From NCBI RefSeq assembly GCF_004011695.2, contig NC_082414.1, positions 992,001 through 1,056,000 of the forward strand: a DNA stretch of 64,000 nt. The letters run 5' to 3'. Shown here piece after piece: positions 45,438 to 56,846 of the stretch. Each line of letters begins with the position of its first letter. Positions within the stretch are counted from its first letter, which is position 1. Below the pieces are notes generated by a model. That model worked only from the letters and a program-made list of their open reading frames with translations. It ran no database searches and was not told the origin of the DNA. A program made the position numbers and the translations under genes. Source of the stretch: Ascochyta rabiei. Taxonomy: Eukaryota; Ascomycota; Dothideomycetes; Pleosporales; Didymellaceae.

Positions 45438-45974
45438 ATGGCGAAAGACAAATCTTCAAAGCCCAAGGGAATCCCGAACAAACACCTGCACGCCCGGACC
45501 ACTTTTCTCTACCAGGCTGCCACTTACTTGACCTTACATGCTTCTGTCGACCGCAACAAGGCTGGAGCGGCTGAAGCAGATCTATCAGAAACATGCCCGA
45601 CCCAGCAACCGCCATCTCTTGCCCTCCAGCTTGGCGCCGATCTTCATACTGTTTCTCGAAAGGCACAACTCCGTCTTTCTGTCGATCTGAAGCGGTCCAT
45701 GTGCAAGAGCTGCAATGCAGTACTGATACCTGGGCATACCGCAACTCAGATGACCGAGAATCAAAGCAAATGGAGCAAGAAACCATGGGCAGATGTCCTG
45801 GTCATCAGTTGCAATCGTTGCGGTAGCAAGAAACGGTTGCCCGTTGGCGCAAAAAGACAGCCAAAGAAACACCAACGATTTGCCGCTCAAGGAACCACAG
45901 CGCCAAGCGACATGAAAGGCGTTGAATCGACAACAACTCTAGTAAACACAGCCTCGGACCGAAGCCCTAGCTAA
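45438..45974 (+). CDS. RPR2: Ribonuclease P protein subunit Rpr2/Rpp21
   Basis: An intronless gene for 178 residues of the Rpr2/Snm1/Rpp21 family, a zinc-binding protein subunit of the RNase P ribonucleoprotein that trims the 5' ends of pre-tRNAs. The start MAKDKSSKPKGIPNKHLHAR is typical, followed by RTTFLYQAATYLTLHA, the helical LHTVSRKAQLRLSVDLKRS, and two Cys pairs, CKSCNAVLIPG and CNRCGSKKRLPVG, that bind the zinc ion. A low-complexity insert (about residues 40-62) and a basic then Ser/Thr-rich tail differ among species. Snm1 (RNase MRP) is related, but the compact form favours Rpr2/Rpp21. Confidence 0.88.
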   Translation: MAKDKSSKPKGIPNKHLHARTTFLYQAATYLTLHASVDRNKAGAAEADLSETCPTQQPPSLALQLGADLHTVSRKAQLRLSVDLKRSMCKSCNAVLIPGHTATQMTENQSKWSKKPWADVLVISCNRCGSKKRLPVGAKRQPKKHQRFAAQGTTAPSDMKGVESTTTLVNTASDRSPS

Positions 45975-46998
45975 AGCTGATACCCTTTTTCCCGCTACGT
46001 CGATGCCTCGAGCTTCTTTGGTCGTAGGTCACCCATATCACATCACAATCATGAAATCTCTTCAAACATCAGAAGACTTTCGCCGCGAGTTGTCCACACT
46101 TCTGTACAAATCGAGAATATGGTCATGAAAAGTTGCCGCGTTACAACCTAGCCGAGTGTATAGTAAAGTAAGAACCATCAGTGTTTGCTGGAGAATCTCA
46201 AACACCCTCTGGCACACCAACGCACACCAACAACATGCGAAAGCGCAACTGCTGCTCAATCCAGCGGCATTCTAAGCAGACGGCTGACACACCTGGCGAT
46301 TACATCAGTCAGCTCCCTAAGAAGAATGTCAAAAATCGCTTTCTTCTTTCGCGATCACCACGCCACGTCCTGTTCGTGGCTTTGCTTATCCAGCCACTAC
46401 TATGACGAGGTCGCTATATGTGCGCTCCACAAGACAAATCATGTGTACGCTTGATATCTCACATGCCCCTGGAGGCTCTCAGACATCTGGATGAACATCC
46501 AGCTTTCGCGCAGCAGGTGTGCAAGACCACGATTGAGAGCTCGCTATCGTAAATCTCAGAGGCAGAGCGTTTCAATCACCTGGATCGATGCTTTGACAGA
46601 TGATTGGAACATCAAGGTGATTGTGGACTCGGTCAGTTTGCACAAGTACACCGCCTGGATCTAGATAGTCAAGTCTGGGAGACTTCAGCCAGTTTGAAGC
46701 GACGACCTCATGTAGTTCAGACAAGCAGTAGTTCTTTACCTGCTTCTAGTCAACGATAGTCCATACAAGATCATCTGCGATTGCGAAAAAGCGCGGTGCA
46801 TGATATATGATATGCAGTGGACCGCGGGACTGTGTGCTGTGGGGATTCAATCCACGCTTGCAGGGATGACGCGCCCTCCCCGAACAGGGGTTCGCTCGAC
46901 ACTCCCGCGCCGAAGCGTTCCACCATTGACATCGACGTAGTCTGTAACGCCTTGGACTGGCTGCTGCACTGCCAACATCGCCATCGCGACCCAGCAGC
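45975..46998. other. Intergenic
   Basis: 1 kb between tandem genes RPR2 and SGF11; no other gene supported. Confidence 0.5.
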
Positions 46999-48247
46999 AT
47001 GTCTGAGGACGCAGCCGGAGAGTCTGCGTCGGGCCTACCCCCAGATACATTGGCAGATCTGGTAGGCTGAAATGTCCCCAAGCTTGGGGAGCTCACTGCT
47101 AAGCACATGCGCAACGCAGATTACCGACATTCTCGAGGATACTTTATCGAACATAGTCCTTCAGACCGCTCTGTCATGTCACCGCTCCGAAAAGCTTCTG
47201 CGCATGCAGTCCGCCGCAACGCAAGCCGAGTCCATCGCCCTCGCAACCCTCGAGCCAGCCTCGCTGAAAGCAGGCGCAGCCAGCCAGCCCGCAATCCCGA
47301 TCGCTGAGACATCCGCTGCGAAGTATGAGAACGGGCGTGTCCTCCTCAAAGGAAATCCTCTCAAGACAACGCCTGAAATCATATGTCCACACTGCAAGCT
47401 GCCACGCCTGATGCACCCAATCATGGGCAAGGGCATGCAGAACCCAGACCTGACTAAAGAGTACTGTATGCTCTACCCGTGGGTTCAGCGATCAGGCCAC
47501 GATGTCTACGGCAATCCGTTCCCCACAGACATGGCTAAGAGCAAGAAGGAGCGCGAGCTCATCAAACAGCAGCAGAAGAACGCCGACAAAGAGAGTGTGG
47601 GCACGCCAGGCTCACAAGACACGGAAATGACCGGCGGCGACGCAAGAGAGATCAAGCTCAACACCGGCGGCAAACCCGCATCATACATCCCATGGCACAC
47701 GTGTCCCAACTGCAAGCGTTCGCTGCTCATTACGCGCTTTGCGCAACACCTGGAGAAATGCTTAGGCATCTCTGGGCGTCAATCCAGCCGCAACGCCATG
47801 GCCAAACTGGCAGGCCAAAATGGGACAGGTTCGGGCCTCGGCAACACACCACTCGGCAGCCGTTTAGGCACGCCCAACCCAGGCCCACAAGGCGACTCCG
47901 TAGGATTCAAGGCGAAGGGCAAGGGTATCAGTCCGGCAAAGAAATTCTTGCAGGCCGACGACGATCTGGACGAGCTTGGTGACGACACTCCTGAGCGCAA
48001 AAAGAAAAAGAAAAGCCCATATATCAAGAAGGCGGATCGCGAAAAGGGTACCAATTCTGGGAGTTTGAAGGTTAAGCTCAAGACCGGTAGGCCTGAGGTT
48101 GAGCGCAAGGTCAGCGAGACAAGCGAAAGGAGTGAGGGCAAGAGGGAGAGAGACGGTGATGATGGCGAGGAGCCGAGAAAGAAGAAAATCAAGCTCAGTC
48201 TAGGTGGAAAGGAGAGGGCAAGTGCAAGCGTGGAGCCGGGTGATTGA
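46999..48247 (+). CDS. SGF11: SAGA-associated factor 11 (Sgf11)
   Basis: Sgf11 belongs to the histone H2B deubiquitinating module of the SAGA coactivator and activates Ubp8. Exon 1 is 46999-47061 and exon 2 is 47120-48247, joined over a 58-nt intron; the product has 396 residues. The short first exon (MSEDAAGESASGLPPDTLAD) completes the N-terminal helix LITDILEDTLSNIVLQ. The zinc finger reads CPNCKRSLLITRF then HLEKCLGISGRQSSRNA, the C2HC pattern of Sgf11. A second Cys-rich segment, ICPHCKLPRLMHPIMGKG, lies before it. The C-terminal half is a Lys/Glu/Ser-rich disordered tail with KKKKKSPYIKK and PRKKKIKLSLG, likely nuclear localisation signals. Yeast Sgf11 is much shorter, so the tail is an extension of filamentous-fungal type. 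Confidence 0.87.
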
Positions 48248-48637
48248 GGCGTTTTAGGATGTAAAATACTCGGGCGGATGGCATCAACAGGCGTTCTGGC
48301 GTTTCAAGGACGGGGATACCACAACAGGCGGGTGGTCAACAAAGACCAGGGGCGTTTCAAGTTTTTATTTTCCTACGATCATTGAATAACCCCAAGGTGC
48401 ATTAGATCAATGAGAAGACGCACCGAAGATACTGAGGATACCTTGGGTACATGGCAAGGTGATGGAGATATGCACCAACAGTTTGGAATTATCGCGTAAT
48501 GCCACCAACACCCAAGCAAGTCCAGATCTGACAATTTTCTCGGGTACATCTACTACGAATCCTCTGCAAGCAAAATATATATATTGCCCTAATGTGCCCT
48601 CGCTACCTCTCGCGATGATGAAAGCGGGACAAAAATA
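48248..48637. other. Intergenic
   Basis: SGF11 3' side and the region just past the 3' end of the tRNA gene. Nothing else seen. Confidence 0.5.
48631..48635 (-). terminator. RNA polymerase III terminator of tRNA-Val
   Basis: Five T residues on the minus strand, two bases past the tRNA discriminator base. Confidence 0.8.
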
Positions 48638-48722
48638 TGATTCGACCCAGACTTGAACTGGAGACCTTCAGTGATCCAACGGAATGTTAGACTGACGTGA
48701 TAACCAACTACACCATCGAACC
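48638..48722 (-). tRNA. tRNA-Val(AAC) with an 11-nt intron
   Basis: The minus strand folds as a tRNA: acceptor stem GGTTCGA/TCGAATC (one G-T wobble), D arm with AGTTGGTTA loop, anticodon stem TCAGT/ACTGA, variable loop AGGTC, T arm TCCAG-TTCAAGT-CTGGG, discriminator A. The anticodon loop is CTAACA, then 11 extra bases (TTCCGTTGGAT), then C; removing them at the canonical position 37/38 leaves a 7-base loop with anticodon AAC. The A box TGGTGTAGTTGG and B box GTTCAAGTC are present. The CCA end is not encoded, as expected in eukaryotes. Confidence 0.93.
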
Positions 48723-49534
48723 TTGCTTATTATTATGAATCTTTGACTTGTTTGAGATAAGATATCTTACAATTACAGCTGAGGTTCGATCTCACCCATA
48801 TCTTTAGCCCCACCTCGCCTCCCACTTCCCAGACGCGACAGATCTGTAAGTCCGTTAATCCGTAGTCGCAAACTCACTACTCCGTTTGATTGCCAAACCA
48901 CCTCATTACATTCGCACCCTCGCCTGCTTTATTTTGCCTCTGTCATTTCCAAGTCGATCTTCTTTCATTAGCCCCTCGGTTGCATGCTAACTCCTCGCGC
49001 AATGACCTAACCGCGAGATCTCTGTTCATAGCTGAGAGACGAGACTTTTGCTGTTGAAGACGGGTACCCAATCTTGGGTCGTGAGAGCATACTATCGCTA
49101 CAGCAACGTGCTCTTGAGGGCGAACTGACGCGTCCGGTCAATTTCAGGGATATGCAGAGAGCTTCTCGTGGAGATGGGGTAATAGATATTGGGATTTAGA
49201 TATGCAGGGGTTTTTGGCTTGTAGAGCTTTGGTAAGTCATGCTTGAGTTGTTCAAAGCCATGGTTTTTGAAGGCTAACTCCAACAAGAAAGCTGGGGCTG
49301 GAGATGTTCGAAGACATAGCGTGTAAAGACTATGGAACTTCTTAGGGGCGCTCGGGAGTCAAGTCTATGCGGTATCTCGAGCTAATCGAGGGGTGATTGG
49401 GCAGCAAAGATATGTAGATCACGCAGTGAAGGCTGAAGGACGTTGATGAATGATGTCGGATTGTCTACGTTGCACACTGCACTGATACATCAACCGTGTT
49501 ACGCTCAGGCCGCAACTTATGTCTACGTCACCAT
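48723..49534. other. Intergenic
   Basis: 812 bp from the tRNA 5' side to the SEC31 stop codon. A 62-codon minus-strand frame at 49098-49286 has no recognisable feature. Confidence 0.5.
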
Positions 49535-52500
49535 CTACTGGGTGGACTTGCTAAATTGCAACAACCTCTTGATACCGACCTGTGGTCTTCGTTAGCAACA
49601 ATTCAGCTTTTCAACATATGCAGGGGTACTCACGATCCAGTCGCTGCCCTCATCTGTCTTGTTGGTCATAATGTCAGAAAAGATCACACCCGCTTGATCA
49701 TATTGTCGCGCTTGGATGTTGTTTGCCATTTCGTTCAACTGCTGAACGGTATCTGGCTTGACGTCGTCATTATTGAGATGGTCGAACAGGATGTTGAGAC
49801 GCTTCTCGGTATCAATCACATGCAGTCTGAACTTTTCGGGCGCTTTGGACTTGACACGCTGCATGTCTGCATTCAGAATCTCGTAGATTAACTGGGAACT
49901 CTCGGGGATGTGCGTTCGATCGCCACGAGCTGCGTCAGTTTAGCAAAGCTGTTTCACGTGCATTAGGATCAACTCACGGTGTTTGGATGCAGAAAGTGCA
50001 GCAGTTGGGGGTGGCGCAAGGCTCGATCGTGAATCTGGCCTTGGTGGTCCACCCTGGGGTGGTCCTCCGGACGGGGGACCAGCACGAGGAGGACCTTGAG
50101 GCGGGCCTCTGGGTGGAGGCGGTGCGGCTGCCGGTGGCGCCTGTTGAGCCGGCGAAGGCGCGTACGGTGACGCTGCCAGTGGAAATTGGCCAGGCGGTGG
50201 CGCAATGTTCCGCGGCGGTGGCATACCTCCATAAGCTGGGGCGGGAGATGGCTGCGAGCCTGGTGCAGGCGCATAGCGGTTCGACGCTGGTGCTGCCGAC
50301 GTTGGTGGAGCGTACGGCGAAGCTCCACGTTGCACTGGTGGTTGCTGTGGAGGAGCAAAGCCAGTCGGCTGCGATGGAGCGTAGGGGTTGGGCGCAGATG
50401 GTGAAGCACTCGACTGGGGCGGCGACATTACCCTAGAAGACCCCTGAGGTGGGCCCTTGGGTGGAGGCGGAGGTGTTGGTCGTCCCTGCGGCGGACCTTG
50501 AGGTGGCGCGCCAAAGCCTGGTTGCTGGTTGGGGAAAGGCGAACCTACAGTGTTAAGAGGAGTTCCGCGACGTGATGCTGGCTTGGGTGGTCCAAAGTCA
50601 GGAGTATCGTTCCACGCAGGAATATGACCTCGGCTGACGGCAGGAACAGCGGAAGTCGGAGGCATTCCACCAAAACTACGTGGAGGAGGTGGCACTGGGT
50701 TTTGCTGAGACGGGTTGAAGGAGCTGTTGTTGTAGGCACCATTGTATCCAGGCCCACGAGCAGGGGTCTGCTGCTGTTGACCGAAAGCATTAGGTGTAGG
50801 AAGGTATGGATTCTGAGCTGATGGCTGGGAAGGCTGAGCCTGCGGCCCAAGTGGGTTGATGGGCGCATAAGGCGAAGGCGCTGGCGCTGGTGCCGATGAT
50901 GCTAGTGGGTTAGATGGCGTGTAAAGTGAAGAGTTCTGCTGCGGTGTTGGTGTGGGAACAACACGCTGCGCTCGTTGTTGAGTAGCTGGCTGTGGTGCAG
51001 CCTTCCTTGTTGCGCGCTTGACCCGGTCTTTTGCAACTTCAGCAGCAGGGTACTTCTCAGGCAGTAGATCCAAATACTTCTCCGCGATGGCAAGCTGTCC
51101 GTGCGATGATGCGATGTCGGCGTACTCAACGTATTTTGCGTACAGAGGCTCAAGCTTCCAATCAGCGTCCTTCTGCTGTTCGGAGTCCTTGAATCCGGTC
51201 ACTTTACGGAACACTGTAACTTTTTCGATGAACTCCTGCAGCGATCTTGCATGAATCGAGAAACTGTTGTCCTCCTCAGACTTCTCCAGACCGGCAGCTT
51301 CGTTCTCCTTGAGCTCTTGCGCCCAGTTGACAACAACCTTCTCAAGCTTGGAGCCAGCCAAGTAACAGAACGATGCATCCTTTCGGTAGGAACCAGACTC
51401 CTCTGAGATTGCCTCCTCCAGACGATCACCCAACGCCTCGCAGAGGTCAGGGAACTCTGACTGATCGGCAAAAGTAGCAAGTGTAGCCATAACTTCTTTC
51501 CAGTCCTTAAGGTCGGCGTTGTATACGAGATCCCAGAGGTTTTTGCCAACCACCGAAGCAAGTAGCCGGAGGTAGTTTGGCGCGTCAGACTGCCTCTTAA
51601 AGTATGCAGCTTGAGCCTTTGCAACGCATTTCTCTCCACCGCAGATTGCGATCATGAAAGCATCAGAAAGTCGGTTCTCTTTCAGGCAAACATCGAGAGC
51701 GGCATCGAAGTTGCCAAGCATGAGTGAACGAGTGATCTTCTTATCGGCGTCGGACTCCTCACCGGTGTACACCTGAAAGGGGTTGTTTGTCTTTGCGCCT
51801 TTCGATGCAGCAAGATCAGACAGGAAATTGCCCTCATCCGTACCGGACTGGTCGAAGAAAGACGACCCATCATCAGCACTGTTGGTCTCGGCCTCCTTCT
51901 TCTCCTCTGCAGGCTCCTCCTCTTTTGCATCGGCGAATCCGAGATACTCGACCAGCTTGCTTCGAGGGCTTTCGGATGTCAAAGTCTCGATGACAGTCCA
52001 GTCGGCTTTCTCCTCCTCAGTAGCTGCTTTGGCAATCTTATCTCCACAGATGGCGGTGAGGTCACCCTGCTCAAGTGCCTTGTCGAACTGTTCACTAGCA
52101 TCGCCAATCTGTGAGTCTACAGCGAATGTAGAAATGGTGATCTTTGACTTCGCGTCATGAACACCGAATCGTACCAGCTTTCCACCGAAGCCAAATGCCA
52201 CGCCTGCCCTCCTCTTCAGCCACTTAGGGGGTGTCTTCAGTGAGAAAGATGCGCCCTGAGGCTCCACGTGTGTCTGCGAAAAGAAGTCCTCGCCCTCTGG
52301 CGCCTGCGCAGCGGTCTTGCTCTGTTCTGTTGCAACCCCAGTGTTCTGCAGGGTCTGAATAGCAATCTTGCCATCGAACGATGCGGTGGCGAGGAGGTTC
52401 GGGTTTGAGGGATTGAGTCGTGTCTGGAACGTCCAGTTTGTTACTACTGGAAACTCGCCCAACTGTTCTCCGCTGTGTGGGTTCCATGCAATTGTTCGGT

Positions 52501-53443
52501 TGTCCTTGCCGCAAGAGAGCAGGATATCGCTGTCCTGTGTACACCACGAAAGAGACAGTACACCCTGATCGTGTGCTTGCAGCGTCTTCTCGGGCGCATT
52601 CGTATTGCGGAGGTCCCAGACCAGGACGAGCGGGTTTTGATCGGTAGGAATGGCAGTGACCAGCCTTGTAGGGACTTCGGGGTCCCAGGATACCGCGCTG
52701 ACTGTTTTCCTGCCGAAGTGGTTGAGCGTGAGAGTCTCCTTCTTAGCTCTGACATCCCAGACAGTAACAAAGCCTCCGCTGCTTCCAGTCGCAAGGATGT
52801 GGGCAACCTTCTTGTTCCAGTCCAATGTTGTGTATTCATCAGGGTTCGCGCCAGCCTTGCCAAGACGGAAGGTCTTCGATTGATCATCGAGATCGTGGAC
52901 GTAGAGCTCGCCCTTGGCACCTGCGGAGGCAAGGATGTTCGATCGATAGGGATTGAACTGGAGGGCTTGAATGGGTCCGGTGTGCTTGTCGATCTGCTCA
53001 ATCTGGGCATCTCTGTGGGCGGTCAGCAACCATATCACCTGCCAGATGATATGCTCTCTTACCCTGCACCTGTTCGTAGCTTCTCCGCGTCCCAGAGTAC
53101 CAGTGCGCCGCTGTCGAGTGCCCCCGCTATTACTCCTCTGGGGTATTGCTCGCTGGGCTGGCTCCAGGCAATGTCGTTGAACCTGTAATACACTCAATTC
53201 CCTGCTGACGTTCGAAAAAAACCTGGCGATATACCTGGACTCCACGTTCACCGTCGCAACAGGCTCGAGCTCTACTCCGTGCTCGACATCATCCAGCTTG
53301 AGCTCCCAGAGCTCTAATTGTGTATCGCCTGAAAAGTCGGCATCAACAGCTCCAGACTTTGTTCCCGTAGCAATTAATGGCTGGGTCGGTCCCGGCGACC
53401 AAGCAAATGTTGCCGTCCGGGGTATTTCTCGTAGGCGGACCAT
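49535..53443 (-). CDS. SEC31: COPII outer-coat protein Sec31
   Basis: Sec31 pairs with Sec13 to form the outer cage of COPII vesicles leaving the endoplasmic reticulum. Exons: 53443-53235, 53182-53063, 53012-49978, 49929-49634 and 49579-49535 (introns 52, 50, 48 and 54 nt), for 1234 residues. The N-terminal seven-bladed WD40 propeller covers about 1-330 ([54 protein letters not shown]). The alpha-solenoid that binds Sec13 and dimerises follows ([20 protein letters not shown]). Residues from about 780 to 1130 are Pro/Gln/Ala-rich; this is the segment that contacts Sar1-Sec23 in other species. The C-terminal helical domain includes [13 protein letters not shown] and [18 protein letters not shown]. 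The start is the ATG of [17 protein letters not shown]; an ATG six codons upstream is less like the family. Confidence 0.96.
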
Positions 53444-53778
53444 GGTGGGCTGTGGTCGCACCGAGGCGGTCGAGTAGCGAGTTGGGCAAGGAAAACAAAA
53501 TCAATCAGAAACGGCGGCTTTATGAGACGCTATGTGGAGAGGTACACGTGGAGGAAAAGTCTCGAACAGTGTTGCAAGCGAAGTTGTTAGCAAGGCAACG
53601 GTATACTTGACCTCGAGCATCCACCACCTGTCCCTTCCATCATCGGGCGGGCTAAGGGCACAGACCACCCTGCTCTGCACCGAACCGGCGCACGTGACAT
53701 CGATTTTCTTACCGCGAGCACCTTGAACAAGCATGCAACCAACCTTGCACGCGAAAACATATTCCAACTCTAGCCAAA
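53444..53778. other. Divergent promoter SEC31 / small RRM gene
   Basis: 335 bp separate the two start codons, so the promoters must be shared or back to back. Confidence 0.55.
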
Positions 53779-54298
53779 ATGTCAAATTTTTCGGACGCAT
53801 CACGCCTAAAGGCTACGGTGTTCGTCGGCGGCCTCGATCAAGCAGTCACCCAGCAAACCCTGTTCCACGCCTTCCTGCCGTTTGGAGACATCGTCGAAGT
53901 CAACCTGCCAAAGCCAGATCTACCAAATTCGAACGAAACACATCGTGGCTTTGGCTATGTTGAGTTTGAAGCTGCTACGGATGCTACAGATGCGATAGAC
54001 AACATGGACCGGAGCGAACTGTACGGCCAGGTCATCAAAGTTGCTGCAGCTAAGCCGCAGAAAGACCACACCGAAGGTCTGGGGAGCAAAACAGCTGTGT
54101 GGGAGCAGGTAGATCTACTTCAATCTTATATGCTGCAAGTTACGTGCTAACAGCCTACAGGAAGGATGGTTGGCCAAGCATGCTGTGAGCGAAGAAGATC
54201 GTCAAGCAACCGAGCAGCTACAGGAGGAAGCAAACGGCCCTATGGATCCGATGCAAGGGCTTGAGGGCCTTGACGAAGCAGGACCTAAGGCTGCTTGA
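53779..54298 (+). CDS. Small RRM protein, Cyp33-like RNA-binding domain
   Basis: Exon 1 is 53779-54108 and exon 2 is 54161-54298, with a 52-nt intron (CTAAC branch site); the product has 155 residues. One RRM spans about 10-90: RNP2 VFVGGLD, RNP1 RGFGYVEFE, and YGQVIKVAAAKPQK at its end. The domain is closest in look to the RRM at the front of the nuclear cyclophilin Cyp33/PPIE (ATVFVGGL, LFHAFLPFGDIVEV), but no isomerase domain follows; instead there is a short acidic, Gln/Glu-rich tail with VWEQEGWLAKH. A role in splicing-related complexes is inferred from the family only. Confidence 0.85.
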
Positions 54299-54663
54299 GA
54301 GTATGAGCAAGTTGTCGATTTTCAGTCCGTCATGGCAGGCGAGGCGTTAGGGCGTGCATGAAGATGTCATAGGCACATTGTCATTGTACATTGGGTGTGA
54401 TTCTTGTGGCTAGTCTGGTAGGGGTTTGGAATATCCAATTGTGCGAATCGAATGATGTTTCTGTACCACATTTATAGAGTGCAAATCGTGAAGAAACGAG
54501 CACACCATTGCGACAATTCCTACTAACCTAATAGAAAACGACAGTCGTATGCAGCACAAATGAAACCCCATGTTATATTTCAGTTTTCAGTGGTCTACAT
54601 GCCCGGTTGTTGTGTACACAGAGCTCTTTTGCCCAGAAGCGTCCAATTTTGGTAATCAGGCAT
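54299..54663. other. Intergenic, convergent 3' ends
   Basis: 3' regions of the small RRM gene and the MLRQ-like gene; nothing else seen. Confidence 0.5.
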
Positions 54664-55209
54664 CTACTGCTCCTTACCCTGCCTCTTGAGGCGGAGGGTC
54701 TTGTCGACCCAGAGTTTCCTGCCGAGGGAAAAGAAGGCCATGACAACGGCAACGCTGTAAGATATGTCAGACCACCAACTCCAGACCCCACATGTCGCGA
54801 AAGAGGACTCACCCGAGGACAATGACTACAGGGCAAGTTAGCGAATACTCAGTTATAGGTCCTGCAGAGTGGTGATGACGTACTCAGAGGCCAAATCTCA
54901 GTGGGAATGTTCTTGAGCTGGCGGAGGCGCTGCGAGGCAGTGTGGGCTGTTGCGTGGTCAATTCGGGTCCTGTAGTGCGATTGTTCAGGCAATTGGCTTA
55001 CCGCCCTGCTCCTGCTTCTGTTGAAACCGTTAGCATACATTCTGCCAGTGTGTGGGGGAGTATGGGGGGCGTACGGGGACAGGACTGCGCAGCTGCAGCG
55101 TCTGGCGCACGAAGAGCTGGGGGCTCTGACGCATCGTCATCCTGGGAGTCTGGCGCATCATCATCATGGCCGAGGGGCGCATGGCCAGGGCGCGGGTAGC
55201 TTTAAACAT
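54664..55209 (-). CDS. MLRQ/NDUFA4-like mitochondrial inner-membrane subunit
   Basis: Five exons in phase: 55209-55075, 55017-55002, 54946-54884, 54825-54813 and 54754-54664 (introns 57, 55, 58 and 58 nt); the product has 105 residues. The N-terminus MFKATRALAMRPSAMMMMRQ is rich in Arg and Met without acids, a mitochondrial targeting signal. The mature part has HTASQRLRQLKNIPTEIWPL, then one hydrophobic helix (IIVLGVAVVMAFFSLGRKLW) and a basic end VDKTLRLKRQGKEQ, as in fungal MLRQ proteins. NDUFA4/MLRQ was first assigned to complex I and is now regarded as a complex IV subunit in mammals. Exons of 16 and 13 nt are unusual but required for the frame. The divergent neighbour is COX12. Confidence 0.72.
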
Positions 55210-55469
55210 GATGGAGGGTGGAGTGGAGAGTGGAGAGTCGTGGTGTTGCTGGAAGTGCAAGCAGTGCCGTCACAGGAGCTTCATTGCCTGCAGCTCGTCA
55301 AGTCGGAGGTCGCTGCCCGGCAATCGCCGAGTCGCTAATGGGCTGTGTGGAGTCCAAGCGCAGTCAGCCCATCGCCCATCATCCTCACAACTTCATTGAC
55401 GACCTGACGTCTACCACCAGCCATTACCGCCACACCAACCCTCTCCACTCCACCACACCAACCGCAATC

Positions 55470-55964
55470 ATGTCCGACAACGAGAATGGCGACGAGATGG
55501 TGACGAAGCCCTTCAAGTTCGTGACTGGTACGCTGCCCTGGGCTCCCGCACAACTTCTGAGACTGCAAGCTAACCTCACTCCACAGCTGGTACGACGACC
55601 CCAGAGCTCCCGTAGCGCCCCGCACGTGCACAATGCCAACCCTCCCGAGCTTCAAACCTGCGCCAGATGCTGCAGTATGCTGACTATCTTCGCGCGCCAC
55701 AGGCTTCGACGCCCGCTTCCCCAACCAGAACCAGACCAAGCACTGCTGGCAGAACTACGTCGACTACCACAAGTGCATCATTGCCAAGGGCGAGGAATTT
55801 TCTCCCTGCCGCCAGGTGCGCTCCAACCGAAGATGCGAGACGCGACACATGCTAACGGTCTGCAGTTCGTGCTGGCTTACAAGTCGCTCTGCCCCAGCGG
55901 CTGGACCTCGCGATGGGACGACCAGCGCGAAGCCGGTAACTTCCCCGTCAACCTCAACCAGTAA
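55470..55964 (+). CDS. COX12: Cytochrome c oxidase subunit VIb (Cox12)
   Basis: The twin Cys intermembrane-space subunit of complex IV, imported by the Mia40 disulfide relay. Exons 55470-55527, 55703-55815 and 55866-55964 give 89 residues, the usual size. Seen: [20 protein letters not shown], a CX9C motif (Cys34/Cys44), a CX10C motif (Cys55/Cys66), and the invariant [10 protein letters not shown] end. The first intron (175 nt) is longer than usual and contains an internal AG acceptor after CTCCACAG, so an alternative small exon cannot be excluded; the model here gives the conserved sequence. The gene is divergent from the MLRQ-like gene, with 260 bp between start codons. Confidence 0.94.
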   Translation: MSDNENGDEMVTKPFKFVTGTLPWAPAQLLRLQANLTPQLVRRPQSSRSAPHVHNANPPELQTCARCCSMLTIFARHRLRRPLPQPEPDQALLAELRRLPQVHHCQGRGIFSLPPGALQPKMRDATHANGLQFVLAYKSLCPSGWTSRWDDQREAGNFPVNLNQ

Positions 55965-56846
55965 ACTGCTCGCTACGGCGAAGTTCGCGCGCATAGACGT
56001 AAAGAGGTGGGGAAGAGTGGATCACAGTCTGGCATATGCACCTCAGTACTTGTACCATATCAATCGACACCAATGCAGCTTTGATTCCACAACGACCTAG
56101 CAAAAACATTGTGATTCCAACAGATGACTTCGCCGCGGGAGAGAGCATGAGCCTTGACGATTTTGGTATGGTGTGGGCAAGATCCCTCGTTCAATGCCAA
56201 ATGTACGTTGGACGAGGACTCGGTTCCAGATTCGTCAGCATTCCATGAGGTTGAAGTATGTATTCTTTTGAACATTGGCGTCATGTTCAACAAATGGTTC
56301 ACCCACTGACTTTCAGTACCTCTCCAAGGTGTCGTTGCGCACCCAAAAGCTGATCTTTGCTATAGCACGAGTATGTTTTAAACTGCGAAATAGCAACCTT
56401 GCACGACCACCTTCATATAGTACAAGCTAACCGCCAAGCTTCTCAAATGAAAACTGCACGGACGCAGTACCTTTTTTTTCCAAGCCCTCGTTAGAACATC
56501 GTTTGCCAGAAGTCGTACACTCCACACTAGCGTTAAGCTGGACTGTTACTGATACAGTTTGTCGGATGGTATGCAACGGTGTATGTGAGCTCCAGGGATT
56601 CGTGAACATCAGAAGAGCCTTCACCGGAAGCCTCGTGAAATTGGTGTTGCTCAAGAACAAAAGCATAACAGATTGCAACTCACGCAGCCCGGTCCGCAAG
56701 AGAGTACGAATTTGCTTTACCCGGCCCAGTAATCAGAGAGTTGTAAGATCGGCCATGTTTGAAAACACAGACTTTCCGAGTTGGACGAGGTAAACTCACT
56801 CGATACCCACTTCTGATGGCAAAGCTTCCATTTAAGACGACCCGAC
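55965..56846. other. Intergenic
   Basis: COX12 3' side; short open frames only. Confidence 0.5.

Noticed and set aside
48600..48722. tRNA with an unusual 18-base anticodon loop
   Set aside because: The extra 11 bases sit exactly where nuclear tRNA introns occur, so it is an ordinary intron-containing tRNA-Val gene.
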